Assembly (NCBI GenBank): GCA_014338405.1
Contig: JTDE01000200.1
Location: 186,001-250,000, forward strand
Source: Paragonimus skrjabini miyazakii
Lineage: Eukaryota; Platyhelminthes; Trematoda; Plagiorchiida; Troglotrematidae
Direction of reading: 5' to 3'
Length of the DNA: 64,000 nt
Numbering within the stretch: the stretch's first letter is position 1; each line of letters starts with the position of its first letter. A model generated the notes under the pieces. The model had not been told where the DNA came from and ran no database searches. It saw nothing but the letters and a program-made list of their open reading frames with translations. The position numbers were made by a program, and so were the translations under genes. This document shows, piece after piece, positions 24,320 through 38,409 of this stretch.

Positions 24320-25243
24320 TGTAACCATAAGGGATAACGTTAGAATGGTGGTCAACAACCATCGTACGGTACTGTGATATATGTATCATATTCATTTGTA
24401 AATAAGTTTACCATATCAACCCTTGGGGCCGATATGCGCAAAGCTAGACTACGTGTGACTGATGAACCAGTGTCAGTGTTGAATGCAGACAGTGTCCAAG
24501 GCAGCATTTTTACATAGATACACACCTACACCTATGTGAACAACAGCATTCTGAGCAAGAGGCTTCCTAAAAACAATCGGCATGTTCTTGTTTATTCTAC
24601 GAACTTCACTTGCGTTCTTACTTGCACGCTGGCTTGTCATTTTTTCGCGTTTCCCATTCTTTATCACCTGCTTTTTTGATCGTGTACAGGCAATTATTGC
24701 GCAATCACTCATTCCATATGCCTAACCGTTCATCTCCCTTTGTTAGCTCTCTTCTTTGGCGGTTCCACATTTTTAATGCACCTGGAATTGAACACAATCT
24801 TTCTTTTTCTCCCCCTCTCTCACCTACACACAATATACCCATCTTTTGGCTGAGTTTGACTTTTCAATCCGAACTATTCTATAATTCAGTGTTTCTTAAA
24901 TTTGGCAATTTACGAACATAAGGGAGCGACGATAGGAAATTAGCATTCCTGTCATAGGTTAACTTAGTTCTGGAGAGATGCGTTTACGTTCGACACCGTC
25001 TGCTTTTAGACATTTTTGATTACGTACACCAATTCTTGCTATGCGTGACCTTAAGGATACAGTTAGCGTAACAGTGGGATCGGGTTCATTTTGAACTCAC
25101 CGTGTTAATTCGTGCTGGGACGAGCACTACTGACGACGCTGGGGCTCAAAATAATTGTGTGAAACCAGTATACAGTAGCTTACCCACGCAAATCTTGAGC
25201 AGTAACGTTAACCTGAGCAGCCTATTTAATCATACCTTCCAGT
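24320..25243 (+). other. 3' flank of the hAT-derived gene
   Basis: No canonical AATAAA was seen in the first 200 bases; AATAAG at 24401-24406 is the nearest variant. A pyrimidine-rich patch lies at about 24790-24835. No gene was recognised. Confidence 0.5.
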
Positions 25244-25774
25244 CTATACCTTTTTCCATACTTGTTTCTCTTTTAGGCATAAGAATTTATCTTTCGTGCA
25301 AAAGCCTTTCGTTTTAGTGCAGTAGAATTTCTCCATTGTATTTTCAGGCTGTGGAAGTGGCTTATGATTGGTCTAATAGACTCATAGTTTGCGACCTTTC
25401 TGATTGCGACTGCACGCATTGGCTGCTGCACTAGGACAATGTCCGAGGGAACACTTGAGTTGTGAAGGCCGTCATGTGGTCCAATCGGGGTATAGAGTCC
25501 AGCCCAGATGGAGCAGAGAGCACAAGCCAACGATTGGACCACATGACGGCCTTCGCAACTCAAGTGCTCCCTCGGACATTGTCCTATCGCACCAGCCAAT
25601 GCGTGCAGTCGCAATCAGAAAGGCCGCAAAATATGAGCCCACTAGACCAATCATAAGCCACTTCCACAGCCTGAAAATACAATGGAGAAATTCTACTGCA
25701 CTAAAACGAAAGGCTTTTGCACGAAAGATAAATTCTTATGCCTAAAAGAGAAACCAATATGGAAAAAGGTATAG
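25244..25774. repeat. 531-bp near-perfect palindrome (foldback)
   Basis: Arms 25244-25487 and 25531-25774, 244 bases each, are inverted copies with about a dozen mismatches and no gap seen by eye, around a 43-base loop centred on 25509. The ends are CTATACCTTTTTCC and its complement. Both strands therefore show nearly the same spurious 113-codon frame. No transposase, tRNA box or clear target-site duplication was found. It could be a foldback/MITE-type element or a recent inverted duplication, and a transcript across it would form a long hairpin. Confidence 0.93.
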
Positions 25775-28700
25775 TTCAATCCGGTTTAGTTATTATTTAA
25801 AATTCCCATTGTAACAGACTGAACACCACTCACAACTGGGCGTTGTTTTCGCCGTTCGAAAAGAAACCCTAATCTCATGTTTGCTGTTAGAGTGAAATAG
25901 AATTAGCGTTTCGGCGCTAATTACGGTGAGGTAAGCCAGCTGATATCCACTCCAGTGACCTCACAATAGACGATTGCCGATTTTTACCGACCTGTTTTGT
26001 TCCAACATCTTCCGTCACTTTCAGCTGCCACACTGAAAAGGTAATCTATGGTGTACACATGATTGAAATTCGACTTATACCCATTTGTCAGTTTTGGTTC
26101 ACCTGCGTCGAAAAGTCGAACGGGTGTTACATAGGTAGAACTATGAATCGTACCAAATCTGTTCCAAACGTTTCAGGAATAGCGACTGGAACTCTTGGAA
26201 TCGGTCACGAGTGAGATTCGGTAAATCGATACACGGTAAACAAAACGTGCTTTGAGTCGAATCCACTAAAATAACTTGTTCTGACTAGGGGTTCCCAACG
26301 CGACAACCGTGTGTGTGGATTGCAAATGAAAGCTTTCTAATGACCGCGAAGAAGCAGTATTGAAGAAGTCCAGGGGTGAGCTACGTCACAACAGAACAAA
26401 GGTGCTAACATTCTGATCAACCTTCGCTTCTATCCGTTCTAAAACAGTAGTTGTTTGAGTGAACAGACAATAATGAATCGAATTCAAGGTGTAATAGCCC
26501 ATGTTATGTCGTGGAAGCACTTTAACAATTGAACCAAAAATCCACGGAATTGTCATTTTCCCTCAAGACAACAGAGCAACGCATCCGTTCCTCACATTGA
26601 CAGTGTGATCACCTTTTGTGAAATTGAATGTTTGACATGGTCAGGTTGCATTCCGGCTGTCAGTCTAACCGAGTACCTTTGGAGATGACTGATTCAATGA
26701 GTATAGAAAAATCTCCATCTCCGGTATACTCGCGACGTTGAAGAGAACTCAGGAGGAAGGATGGAGCAGTGTAAGTCTTGCAGTCTACGTAATGCTTGCT
26801 CGAAGCATACCAAAAATGAGTGTCGAAGGTTTGAAATATACTGAGCAGTCTACAATCCACCGAGAGCATAAAGCACGCAAATTGGTCTTTGTCAGTTTCC
26901 AGCTCATGATGGGATAGCTTAGTTAGTTGGGGAAAACAACGTCTTAGGGGTAGTAGTGTAGAAAAAGTCGTTGTTTGAGATCAACACTTTCCAAACTTGG
27001 CTATGAAACGGCAAACGAGAGCGATAATGGAAGGCTGAACAAGAAGGACTTGGTTGGGAGGCGTCTCAAATTTTCATAACATGGTATAAATTGCTTCTAA
27101 ACGAACTTCACTTAGATGTTTATAAGGACAACACTACAATGACTTTGTGACTCAGTTGTGGCTCTATGTTAAACTATAGCAAGCAAGGTGCAAACTTGGC
27201 GCTGTTTTTGTTTCAGTGTTTACTTAATGCATGCAGTACAATAGAGGTGATGATAATGTACTTAGGAAACTGAGAAGAGCGATGACTATGCGTTCGGGAT
27301 GTTTTTCTGACGATGATCTGAAAGAGTCCAAGGGTTGATGATATTATCGATATAGGGTTGAAAATATATAGGAAATTCTTCAGAAAACCGTCTTCGTACA
27401 GTTACAAAATCGACGCTCAAATAAAATACACCCAGTTTTTATGTGGACTCTTGAGGCAAGCAAATTGTCCCCTAAACCCTATAGTCTATCACCATTGGAT
27501 CCTTTGGATAAGATCCATAGGTACTGAGAGTTCCGTGTAGTCTCCAGTCCGGTTGCTTAGCTTTTGGCCAAAACATTCAATTGTCAACTCGTGAATCAAT
27601 TGTAGTATGTTCGTTTACTACTGTGGCACCATTCTCACTACTGTTTGACAGGACTTGATATCGTTCGATTTGAATGCCAATTGTTTGGCTAAACTGCTGT
27701 TGAGCAGCAGAGTTTGTCAGTCTGTCCATGATTCGAAATTCAAAACAGCAGTCAAAGGAGCATTCAAATCGTGTGAGATTGCTGCCATCCTTTCTACCTA
27801 GGTTAAGCGCTGTCAAACAGTAGTCAGAACGGAGCCGTGGCGTCTTTGAAAATCTCGTACAAGTTGAAAACGACTGTTCTGCACAATCCATCTTCTGTCA
27901 GCTTGTGGTAGCACAGTTTCAATAATGCCGACTAGTCTTCAGAAGAGTCACAACTATTATGTTTGTTCCTGATCAGGTTTAGTCAAACTAGCTGTGTAAA
28001 ACACACACTTGATTCTCTAAACTGCTCACATCAAACGCCTTATGATGCGAAATCTGCAAGTATCGTCAGTCACCTGTGTGTCTATTCTGTTCATTCCCAC
28101 AAGTAGGTAAGCAGGATGACAGAGGCATCGGGCACGTAGTTGAACCGGACGCTATTAAAGTGTGCTGAAAATGTTACGTATGACTAGATTGTTTAACCAC
28201 ATAGGTTTGCAAATCTAGTGGTTTGTAATAACTGCTTCTACATCGAAATATGCTCCGAAGATGCACACAAGAAATTTACCAAATTGCATATATTTATTTG
28301 CCACACATTGTTGTCCTGGAGAAATTTTTCTACCTCGAGTTTACGCATTCCAGCCGCTCGTTTATCAGCTTCATATTTAGCAGAAAAATGGGCAAGGCAG
28401 CGTCAGCAACACCCCGACTCTCAACAGTGATATATGTTGGCTACAAACTGTCTATTAACATGAAGTTAGTAACGTAGGAAATTCGTGTATCCGGAATTAG
28501 TCTGTAAGTCTGTCAGGACTGGACATCGTACAAGCGACAGGAACACCGCCTAAATTTATTACACCTCGAATACATCAGACTGGCCCTTGACAATTCCGAA
28601 TCAAAAATACAGATTTCCCAGATAAAGTTGGTATTCTAAGTATGTTCGGTTTGCTTATTTAGAGACGCTTGTGATGGCTGAGGCATGCGAACATGACAGA

Positions 28701-29298
28701 AGGCGACCGAACCCTCTGACCCTTTGTGTAGTGAGCTGATCAGTCTTTCATTACGGAGATGTACATGAGCCTGCTGCGAAGACTGGTGCCAATAACTGTG
28801 TATCTCGGGAGGCAGCGTATGAATATCGTACCAAGTGGAAAACGAATGTTTAGGAAGTCGACACCGTAGAAACAGCAATCAGTATGGTATACATCTATCG
28901 CAAATGTCGAATTATATAGCCACAAGAAAAACTGGGGTCGTACTAACCCATAACTTCTCAAGACAGATGAATGTGACTGTTGATGAGTAACAGATGTTAC
29001 TTGAAACGTGCTGAGCCGCACTGCCAATACATCGCTATTTCCACAGTCTTATAGAGTCTTCGGCTGGTTCCCTTCATACAAAAAAACATTATGCATACGT
29101 TTCGCTGTTACTAAAGCAAGGGAAAATATTACTGTCAAGCTCTATCAAGGACAAAAATTCGAGTAAAGTGCTTCTCGTCGGAAAAAGTTGATAGTATAAT
29201 TTATGGGAATGCCAAAGCAGAAAGCATTTGTTAACGAGTTTCTACTTATACTCATCAGAGCAATCTACTACTCACCACTGTTCAAAATATCACAACAA
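25775..29298. other. Non-coding stretch
   Basis: A short fragment at about 25822-25870 (GACTGAACACCACTCACAAC, then CGTTCGAAAAGAAAC) resembles the 3' part of the dispersed tRNA-like element. A minus-strand frame at 27577-27891 is open for 104 codons but shows no family. A plus-strand frame ending near 28430 (LSASYLAEKWARQRQQHP) looks protein-like without firm splice sites. Nothing else was recognised. Confidence 0.35.
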
Positions 29299-29560
29299 TT
29301 TACTGACTTCTGTGATTTCAACTTAGTCAGAAGTCCTAAACCAGAGGTAATCTGTTGGAGTTAGCGTGAGAGTTACTGTCTCATCCTGAGGTGATCGGGC
29401 AACCTAAGTAGTATACACAAGCTAATGTGCCTGAACATTTTCATACGATAACCTGGTCATGTTTAATATGGGGTCAGTGGCCCAGCCATCATGTCTCATG
29501 AAAGCGTAGTCGGAGTTCAAATCCCAATCGTGGCAAGGATATACAGTGTGGATAAATATC
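29299..29560 (+). repeat. Dispersed tRNA-like element, copy D
   Basis: In sense orientation it starts TTTACTGACTTC, then TGATTTCAACTT, AGAAGTCCTA, GTTGGAGTTA, GTGATCGGGCAACC, and a tRNA-like stretch with B-box-like GAGTTCAAATCCCAA. The order agrees with copies A and E. The 3' part (GACGAGCTC block) is not evident, so it is diverged or truncated. Confidence 0.6.
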
Positions 29561-30524
29561 ACAAACACGTGACATCCGTTTCTTCGCTACGTCTACTCGT
29601 TGCCATCAACTACACGACTTTATTCGATAACTGGTAGATTTAATTTTACCGCAGTACAGATTGAGTTTGCTTTGATGATCTGTAGACAACGAACCATTGA
29701 CATCCAATAATAAGTGATAAGAAAACACAAGACATACAATCATAAAAAAACATCTTTCTGACACAGGAAATACTCATGAACTAGTACTCACGTGGATTGC
29801 CGGATTGAACTTCGGACATGATTCACTTCTGACCAGATCAGATAAAATAAACACTTGACAAGTATAACTTTAAACCACTGAGTTCCCTTAACCCATTTAA
29901 TCAAAACAGAGTAAATACATATCGCGAAATGTTAACATTTCGATTTACCCTCATCAGTCATCAACGTAAAAATAGCAAATCTGATACAAATTGCGTATTG
30001 CAATAACAAGTGAACGAACCAACCACATAGTTTTGACCTTTCACGCGCTAACAGTGCTTGATGCGGTTTGTATAAAATGTGCTGGTTTGATGTTGGCGAC
30101 TGATGAAATTATAACTTTGTCAATTGCACCGGAGGACTCAAACTTTAAGGGTACCCGAATGCGGAATGGAAGTAACTCCGTCCGGAAGACATCACTTATT
30201 CTTTCTCAAGAAAGGCGGTTTCTTAACACAGGCTACCCGACATCTTTGCCTGTTCACGGCACAGTCACAAGTGCGTACAGGTAAACAAAATTATCTTCCA
30301 GTTTATTGTCCGTCAAGACGGTCGTGCATTTGGATGTCATCGAACATACCCACGGCTTTAATACACTCGGTTAATTCTCACACGTTCACTGTTTACACAT
30401 GATACACGAGATCCAGGCTGTCGAAGCAGACAACTCGAATTTTGCAAACCGTATGAACGTGTAGTCATGACCTGCCCAATTAGTTCAACTCATAACAGCA
30501 CAACCCAGTGGGTATTTGTGTGCT

Positions 30525-30542
30525 TGTGTGTGTGTGTGTGTG
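30525..30542. repeat. (GT)n microsatellite
   Basis: Short uninterrupted GT run. Confidence 0.85.
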
Positions 30543-33500
30543 TCTGTGTGCATGTTAGGTAGAGTTGGCCCATTTGGACGAAGTATTGCCATTTTTCCAC
30601 ACTATGAACATGCTAATGTTAGCTTTGCCAGAGCACTCTCACACAAGTGACAGCCAGGTGGTCGTTGTATTGTCATGTCAACTCTTGAGCATGCATAAAA
30701 CACGTATCAGCCACAAAACTGCTATGGATGGGAAAATCATAAAGGCTTACAAGTGAACAGCTTTCAGTTCGGAATATTTACAATCAGAAGTAGCGGTTAT
30801 TTTATAAATACTAACCAATCGCAAGAAAAAGCATATCTGAATTCGAGTCAGTGAAGCAGACTCTGGTTCACTTGTTTGTTTATACTGGCTTTCACCATAT
30901 GCAAAAATAATATATATGAGAATGTTAACTGAAAAGTGCATCCTAGGCTTAAGTAGTTCATTTCGTTAAATTGCTGGCTGACTGAGACTATATGAGAAAT
31001 CCCGGAGTTAAACATGATGGATTGGCCTATTCACTCTTAGGATATCTCCGACAGCCAACCTTCACTAACATGCTTTTCTATCTTTGGGCTTTCCCCATAC
31101 ACTTTATATTTCGAATTGTTGTCAGCCATGGAATCAACACAGTTTGTTGCAGACTTAAAAAAGTGCTACGAGATGACAGCACTCTACTGTGTCTAAGTGG
31201 TTGACCATACTGTCCCCAGACTAGCTCATACTGCCGTTCAACTTTACTCAGCGGAGTGGCAAAAGCTGTCATAATCCTAGCCAACGCCACTACCTTATAA
31301 TTGACTGAAAACCCTACTCATTGCATTAAACAGTATACACTGTGGCACATTCTAATACTGCATATGAGACACGTCTGTCAAACAGGACAAACTGTACACT
31401 ATGCTATCTATCTGTCAAGTCTGTTTATTGATTATCGAATTCATCAAACCCTTCCTCAAATGAAAGTGAGAAACTGTCCGTAGCGCGTGACTTGTTGATC
31501 TAAATCCTCAATTCTGTTACGAATCTGTTTATGGGTCACGTATTTTCCACGTGTGGGTTTAACTAAAAACGAACTTGTTTTTTGGAATACACGCCCGAAA
31601 ATGAGCACTAATTGAAATAACCGTTGGAGTCTGGTAATAAACATTACGGAGAGTAAAATAAATAAACTATAAACATTTACTTGCTTAGTCATACCTAGTC
31701 GGAACTGACACCTGTCCTTTGCAAACACAATCACGTTCTTCAAACGGGTATACATTTCCGGCACGTTACAGACCACTTGAGTTGATTGGTTCGGTTGAAT
31801 CGGCTGGTTCCGACGACGGACGGTAACAGGCAGCAAAACACTGAAACTACTCGGCAAACAGAGTTATCCCACAAATCCAGTCAACGGCTTACGACTTTAT
31901 TATGATGGCTGTAACTACACAAACACACACACAAAAGGGAACGGAAATGGCTTGCTTCCTGTGTTTGTCTCCATCTGGGCGAATTGTACGTAGGTGTTGG
32001 GGAGTTGCGGTCATTCGACGTATGTATGCAGATTGTTTTTGACATGCGGGCAATTCAACGGGTGTGACCGCGGGGAGCAGAGACCCGCAGAACAAACACA
32101 TACAAAGATATCCGTACGTACACACCCGTCTTTGAACCGATGGAATTCAACAACTTGCTGGAGTGTAGCCAGCATTCCACCATGCTTCCCTGTATGTACT
32201 TGGTTTCTTCCTTTCGGTCATTTGGGTGGTGGTGGTGATCGCAGAACGAACGAACAGTGAGGCATGAAGACTGTGCAATTAAGGATGGATTACCATTGAC
32301 GATTAGTCCAGTAAAAGCGGAATGATGACATGGTAGGTAAGCAAAAGATCAACTTCCATATTTTAGGTAAAGCATAACCAAAGTGGGTCGGCAGCCTTGT
32401 AGTTCTCAAAGTGCACCTCAGTACAGGATCCAAAACGTCTTTAAGATGTATTCAGATTGACACGACGAACAAAAATTTGAACAGAAGTGCTTATAGGTGG
32501 ACGTATCCCTTAGATAATCAATCTGCAAGGTGGTACAATCATAGGATAGGGTGACAAAGTTAGATCAACATGTATTGATTGGACTGGTGGTATTTCAGTG
32601 GGCGATGGCTTGACTGAATCTTCAAGTCAGGCTCGTTCACGCATTGGTTGAACAGAGCATGTTGGTACCGGATTCAGTTAGTCTGAGACAAAGGTTTTGA
32701 AAATTATCGCTTCTGCTGAGCCACTGTGATAGCTTTGAATTTGTTGATCACATACAGGTTAGTAATACCACTTAACAAAACTGTTTACAATAAACACCAT
32801 ATAATCATTTATTAACGTACCGCTATGGGAAAGAGTCACTTTTATGTGTGATTACCTATCGCAGACCAGACTCGAGATTGTGATACTGGCAATCAAACCG
32901 AAATAGATAGGACCTTTCGATGTCCAATTGATATTCAGTGGGATACAGGCCAACATAAGCCGATATATTCGTGCAAAAACTCGAACACATTCCGACACAG
33001 TCTACCCCAGATAGCTGACCTGTTATCGCCAATAAGTGGATGACACATTTATCATCACTGGTTATGATAGTAGGCACGCGGTGCTGTTTGTGTTCGATCA
33101 TACATGTCCAAAGCAAAAACAACACATCCTTTCTAGCTATTTACTCATATCGAAAGATACAAGGCATTAGTTAACCTAGCATGCACAGAAATAATACGGG
33201 GCAGATCAGTACACTAACTTACATATTCTTAAGGTTTTAAAACAGGGGGACAGTGCTTGATAAATTCAAACGTCATTTCACATCAGTGGTTCTCAAAGAA
33301 TTTCTTCAAATGAGTTTCATTCACCTGTACGGTCCAAGCGGTCAGTATTCATCATTTTCTGTAAAAAAAAATACTATTTCACTTGTTTACAATAAAACCT
33401 ATATCTACACTACCTCCCCAATTAATTGAAACTGGACAGCTTGACCCCGTACCACTTAACGGATACAGTAGAGTAAAAGCATTTTTCTCGACGTTGAGTC

Positions 33501-33670
33501 TGTTATGACTTTAAATGGTCAGCTAGCGAACGAGTGTGACACACCAGAACAGTAAAACCATCGTTATCTCAATGAACATTAACCGAGTTGCTTTGCTATT
33601 GATCTCGTCAATACATCCATCGACCACTGTCTTCCTCCTATGAACTTCAGGTCGTTTTCAGCTGAACGAG

Positions 33671-33673
<3 letters not shown>

Positions 33674-33710
<37 letters not shown>
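33674..33710. repeat. (TA)n microsatellite
   Basis: About 37 bases of uninterrupted TA repeat. Confidence 0.95.
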
Positions 33711-33711
<1 letters not shown>

Positions 33712-34906
33712 GGGACTCGAAAACTGAGGTTTTGACAGTAATTGCAAACATCCACCTGGAGACAAATCAACCGGAATCACGGTATACACAACCGGAAGGC
33801 GTTTATATCGTACTATGAGATACACACACCTGTGACTAAAAGCACCCTCTTCTTAATTGGGTTCGATTTGTGCGCATGCCTTCGCGGACAGCATTTACTT
33901 ACATTTTCAAATTTTAGGCACGCAAGGAAAATGAAAAACAATATTTGTAGTGACCACATCTATCAAAATGTCGCATGACTGAGATTACAGTAAGGGAAAA
34001 TAGCCATGCTAGCTAGGACTAACAACTAGAACGTACTTTGCATCATGACCTGTTTGGCCGAGACACACGAGGTTTCGTAGGTGTGTTCGTGCTGTGTGAA
34101 CACGGCACCCGACAATTCGCTCTCTCGCTGTGCAAGCAGCTTGACTGCCTGGCTTGATAGCTAAATGCAAACGGCTGATTGACTTTCAGTGGTCGGACAT
34201 AGCCAGGTTATACAAGACAGTGGTGGTTTGCTACGTTTTCTGCATTATCCTAAGGTATGGAATAGGGCCATATGAACCGTCGCCCGCGTCGGACTAGCTG
34301 GGCAGATGGATTCGAGCAGCCTTACGCATTTGGAAGTCTTTGATTTAGACAGTTTCGAAATTAACTGGAATATGGAACCATTAATTGGGCCTGACGTGGT
34401 CGAATGTATGAGATGAGGGCAACGCTAATAATGCCATTGATGACAGAAAAGCAGCAGCAAACCAGATTGACAGTCGGTTGGTGATCGACTAGATGCTTCA
34501 ATCCATGCACGGTCGCAGACGAACTGTAGTTAACTACCACATAAACTTGAGTGAAGTGGCCGAAAAGCCGTACTGACCAAAAAAGACTTCAGTCAACTGT
34601 TAAACTGTTTTCTGTCTGACAGACACGGTGAGGGCACTTGCTCGTACTCTGTCACTACATTTTTTTGTCAGCACATTGAAACCTTATGAATGTAGGCAAG
34701 AACAAGATTGAAAAATAACGGACAATCAACCTTAGTGTGGAATGCCGACCTTAACTGTCAAGCTTCTTAACTTTTTATAGTCCTATTGTGAAAAACAAGT
34801 TTCAGAAAGGGCAGATCACTGGTAAGTTCTGTGATGCCTAGTCTAACGAATCTGTTAATCAATCCGAATGAACCTAGTGCTAGAAGACGTCGGGTAACCG
34901 CTCAAT

Positions 34907-35075
34907 ATGCCTCTAATTAGCATCAACTCATACGAATTTTTCTGTAGAAAGTCAGTTGAATGCCATGCACCTATTCAAAATATTACAAAAGCTTGGTACA
35001 TCAGTCTTTCCTTATATGAGCTCCGTCCTTACTTCCGATCACCATCACAGTGACCCATTCCCCTGATTGTGTTTA
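34907..35075 (+). repeat. Diverged duplicated segment, copy 1
   Basis: CCTCTAATTAGCATCA, GTTGAATGCCAT, TATTCAAAATATTAC and GTCCTTACTTCCGATCACCA recur in the same order at 35752-35915 with substitutions and small indels. The segment is non-coding on inspection and probably belongs to an old repeat family. Confidence 0.45.
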
Positions 35076-35751
35076 ACATAGCGCACGATAGGCCTTGAAA
35101 ACTAAAAGTACTTGAGCGAGGAGTTGTCCATTTTCATACGGGCTTGACATAATGTAAAACAGTGCATTTGTGAAGTAAACCCTTTAGGTTGAAGGAGTAC
35201 GATCGACGAGGGCTCCTGAAAATGTCTGCTCGTCTTGCTTCAATGGAAAGGTGTATTTCCAGGCAGAATGTCTCAGCAGTTTTTTGAGATGGTTGTACCC
35301 TGGATCATTACTACCTAACCGTCGTCAAACTACTCTTATGACAGTCGACAGCTGACGTGACCTGTATAGTGTGACTCCACGTGCAAAAGAACTGGCATGT
35401 TAACAACAGTATGGCTCTTCCGTTAGCCATTTCTATTGTTTCTGGTTGTGAATGGCATCTATCCTAACTTACAGACCGCCTAATAAGTTGGCAAACGAAA
35501 CGTGGGGGAAAAAGAAGTGACTAGTAGGAAGCTATGGCCAGTCATTCTACAAACATTTGGGTTGTAGGGCTGGCCCTAGGAGTATAGTAACGGCTGCCCT
35601 CAATCATTCACGCGATCACCCCAACACAATACTATACTTCAACATGAAGATAGGTAATAAGCTCACGGACAGCTGGTGAGATTGTGGGATCACGTGTGTG
35701 GGTGGTAGTAAATGGATTGAGAGGTGCTGTATTACGGAGTGATTGCATAAC

Positions 35752-35915
35752 CTACCTCTACTTAGCATCATCCAGCAACATAACCCACAAAAGCCAACTG
35801 AATATCATTTGCCTGTTCAAAACATAACGATAAGTTGGCATTTAAACCTGTCAATAAGTGAGATCTGTCCTTATTTCGACCACCAATACAACGACTCAGT
35901 TCCCAAATTGGGCCT
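35752..35915 (+). repeat. Diverged duplicated segment, copy 2
   Basis: Direct-orientation partner of 34907-35075, about 845 bp downstream: CCTCTACTTAGCATCA, ACTGAATATCATTTGC, GTTCAAAACATAAC and GTCCTTATTTCGACCACCA. Confidence 0.45.
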
Positions 35916-38409
35916 GTCGCAACTACCTACTATGCACTAAATGCGTATACCCCCTGAAATAACATTGAGCGTGATAGTGCCACCTCGATGCCTGAACCAT
36001 TTGATAGCCGGACATGTCAAGTTACTAAGCATGAGAGTTTATTATTCAATCATATAGTCTACTATTTTCTTCTAGTAACACCGATAACGCTGGCTGCGTA
36101 AATTGTAACTAATGGATTGAAAAGAACATAACGTTACAACAAGTTTTACTACAAGTCATGAATTTCTCAATTGGCTGTTTTGTTACCGAAAGACATTACG
36201 TATTGACTAATCTTTTATTCACCACGTTTACACTAGCGTTTATTGCCGATAGTTATTTACTAGGGGCAGTATAGTCTCGGTTCCGTTTAATCTGGGTCGG
36301 CTCATACGTTACCTGAAAGGAATCGAGTTTTGGAGCGATGCAACACAAAATCCACGATGTTATAAATGGGTAAAATCGTAATAGTTTTATTTTTAGATGT
36401 GAATAGAATATTAGGTATCCATTTGTGCTAGGATCACATATTTAAAGTTGGACGAGAGCGAGGCAGTGAGAATGACGCCTGCGAAAGAAACAAACTGTTG
36501 AATGAATACAGCAACAAACGAACGGAACCGGTACATATAAACTACACTGAATATTACACGAACATTATTCGTTACGTATATAAATTTCTGTCCCATAGGA
36601 AAGCGTGTTTCATTAAAACTGCGTTACAGAGATGCAGCGCATGACCTCACGGTTCATCTATTTTGGAAATGGAACCAACAGACCTGTCTGTCTTTATTGT
36701 GGGCTGAACGGCAATGCCACTGGTTAGATCATTAGAAAGTATTTTGCAAAAATGTGCAGTCTTTCAATGACATCACAGAAATTGCACCAATATTTTTACT
36801 TTGTTGTAATGCAAAGGGTTAAATACCGTACAATTTTATTATCACACCGTTATGTCACGATGAATATCTGAAGCAGTAACTGTCGTGATAATGAGAGCAG
36901 GCAGAATGTTTGTTTATCATAAAAATTCATATGAAGCGACTCTACGGTAACAGCGATTCCTTGTACTGACCACTGGTATCACAGCGACAGTAACACCGAA
37001 CAGGAAGACCATGTAACAAACGGCTGGGTTCATCTAGAACGGAATTGGAGATGCCAGCTTTAAGATATTTCAGATATTTCCCCAGTCGTTTGTATATGTG
37101 CAGAATGTCAAGGAAGAGGGAGGTAAAAGACGAAATATGGCTAAAACAAATGGGTGACGCCACTTGATATACGACAGTTGTTATACATTGAATAATTGAA
37201 ACATTTCTGATCAAATAAAACATGTTTACACCGACTGTATACTCTTAGATGAAGCCACTGAATCCCGGAAGCTTACTAGGTGGTTAGTCGTTGCCTATCA
37301 TAAACCATGCCAAACTTACTCATCAGTACAGCGTGAGGAGGGAAGTGAACGATTTAACCGAAGAAAATGGTAGTAAGTATTATCAGCAGACAGAGAGCTG
37401 CGTTTGCGTGTTCAAGGATGACTTAGATAAATCTTCCAGATTCTGTGACAAGCAGATTTCAAGAACACACTGACTAGCGAAGGCAAACTAGTAAACTACA
37501 TGTGAATATGGCTCACAAACAATCTTATAATACAATGCACTATCTTCTTCTGGTCTCGTTTACAGCAAGCAACTGCAATGTGTAATTGCCGTATAAAATA
37601 CTTTTACAGTTTGTGACGGAATAACTGGTAGCCTTCACTTTTCTAATAACAACGGCACTATTAGATAGCAAAACTACTTTCATTGGATATGACATCTGAT
37701 CAGATGAGTAGCAGATGATGAAATTTCAATTCGCGATTCAATATTTCAGTGTACTGAACCATTTTCTATTTTAGACAGTTGAATTAGATTATTGATTACC
37801 TCTTTATTATTATCAATCGATTATTCCCTTATGTCAAGCAACTATGTATTTATGATGTATAGTGTGATTTCATAGAAATCACTAAGTTGATTATTTAAAA
37901 AAGCTTAGCAATTGAATTCCGAATACGATGATTCATTTAATGGAGGTTTCCTAATGTTGGCAGCAAGTTGAATTACACATAACTGTAAATATTGTAACCA
38001 TTTTCCTAATAATTAGACTGAAAAGAACAATGTTATGGGCAACTTGTAATATTTGGACAGTGTTCCTCAGAAGTGTTGTAATAGATATAAATCCAGTGAT
38101 TGATGGCATTAAAAATGACGTCCAATCTGTTTGACTTCATTCATACAAAACTGGGTGCGGATATTTTGCAACAATTTTTCCTAATATACGAACTCTAATA
38201 ATGGACTTCAAACTTTGACAAGACTCCTATACTGGATACTCACATATTGACAAGCATGTTCTGCCTGATTTGAGGCCGTATATCTTTAAGTAGTACGCCA
38301 AAAAAGGTTAGCTACAGTGATATAACATTACACTGTTCGGTGTATACGCAACTACACAGTTGGTACTTGTACATATTTGTCAGCAGTTATACTCAATCGA
38401 GGACAAGAG
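35916..38409. other. Non-coding stretch
   Basis: AT-rich, with many short frames and no protein family, RNA gene or shared repeat recognised. Confidence 0.35.

Larger units (their letters stand above)
29561..34894. other. Non-coding stretch with microsatellites
   Basis: A GT repeat at 30525-30542 and a TA repeat at 33674-33710 lie here. A minus-strand frame at 31456-31857 (133 codons, one hydrophobic segment around VYSLFILLSVMFI and a polar tail IRNRIEDLDQQV) is the most protein-like and could include exon sequence ending at a CTAG|GTATGA donor at about 31703, but no domain or partner exon was found. Confidence 0.35.

Noticed and set aside
25273..25745. Two nearly identical 113-codon frames on opposite strands
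   Set aside because: They are the same arm of the palindrome read on each strand, with no known protein family.
30140..30290. Protein-like frame with GMEVTPSGRHHLFFLKKGGF ending at CAG|GTAAAC
   Set aside because: A second frame over the same bases is also open and the upstream acceptor is weak; no family was recognised.
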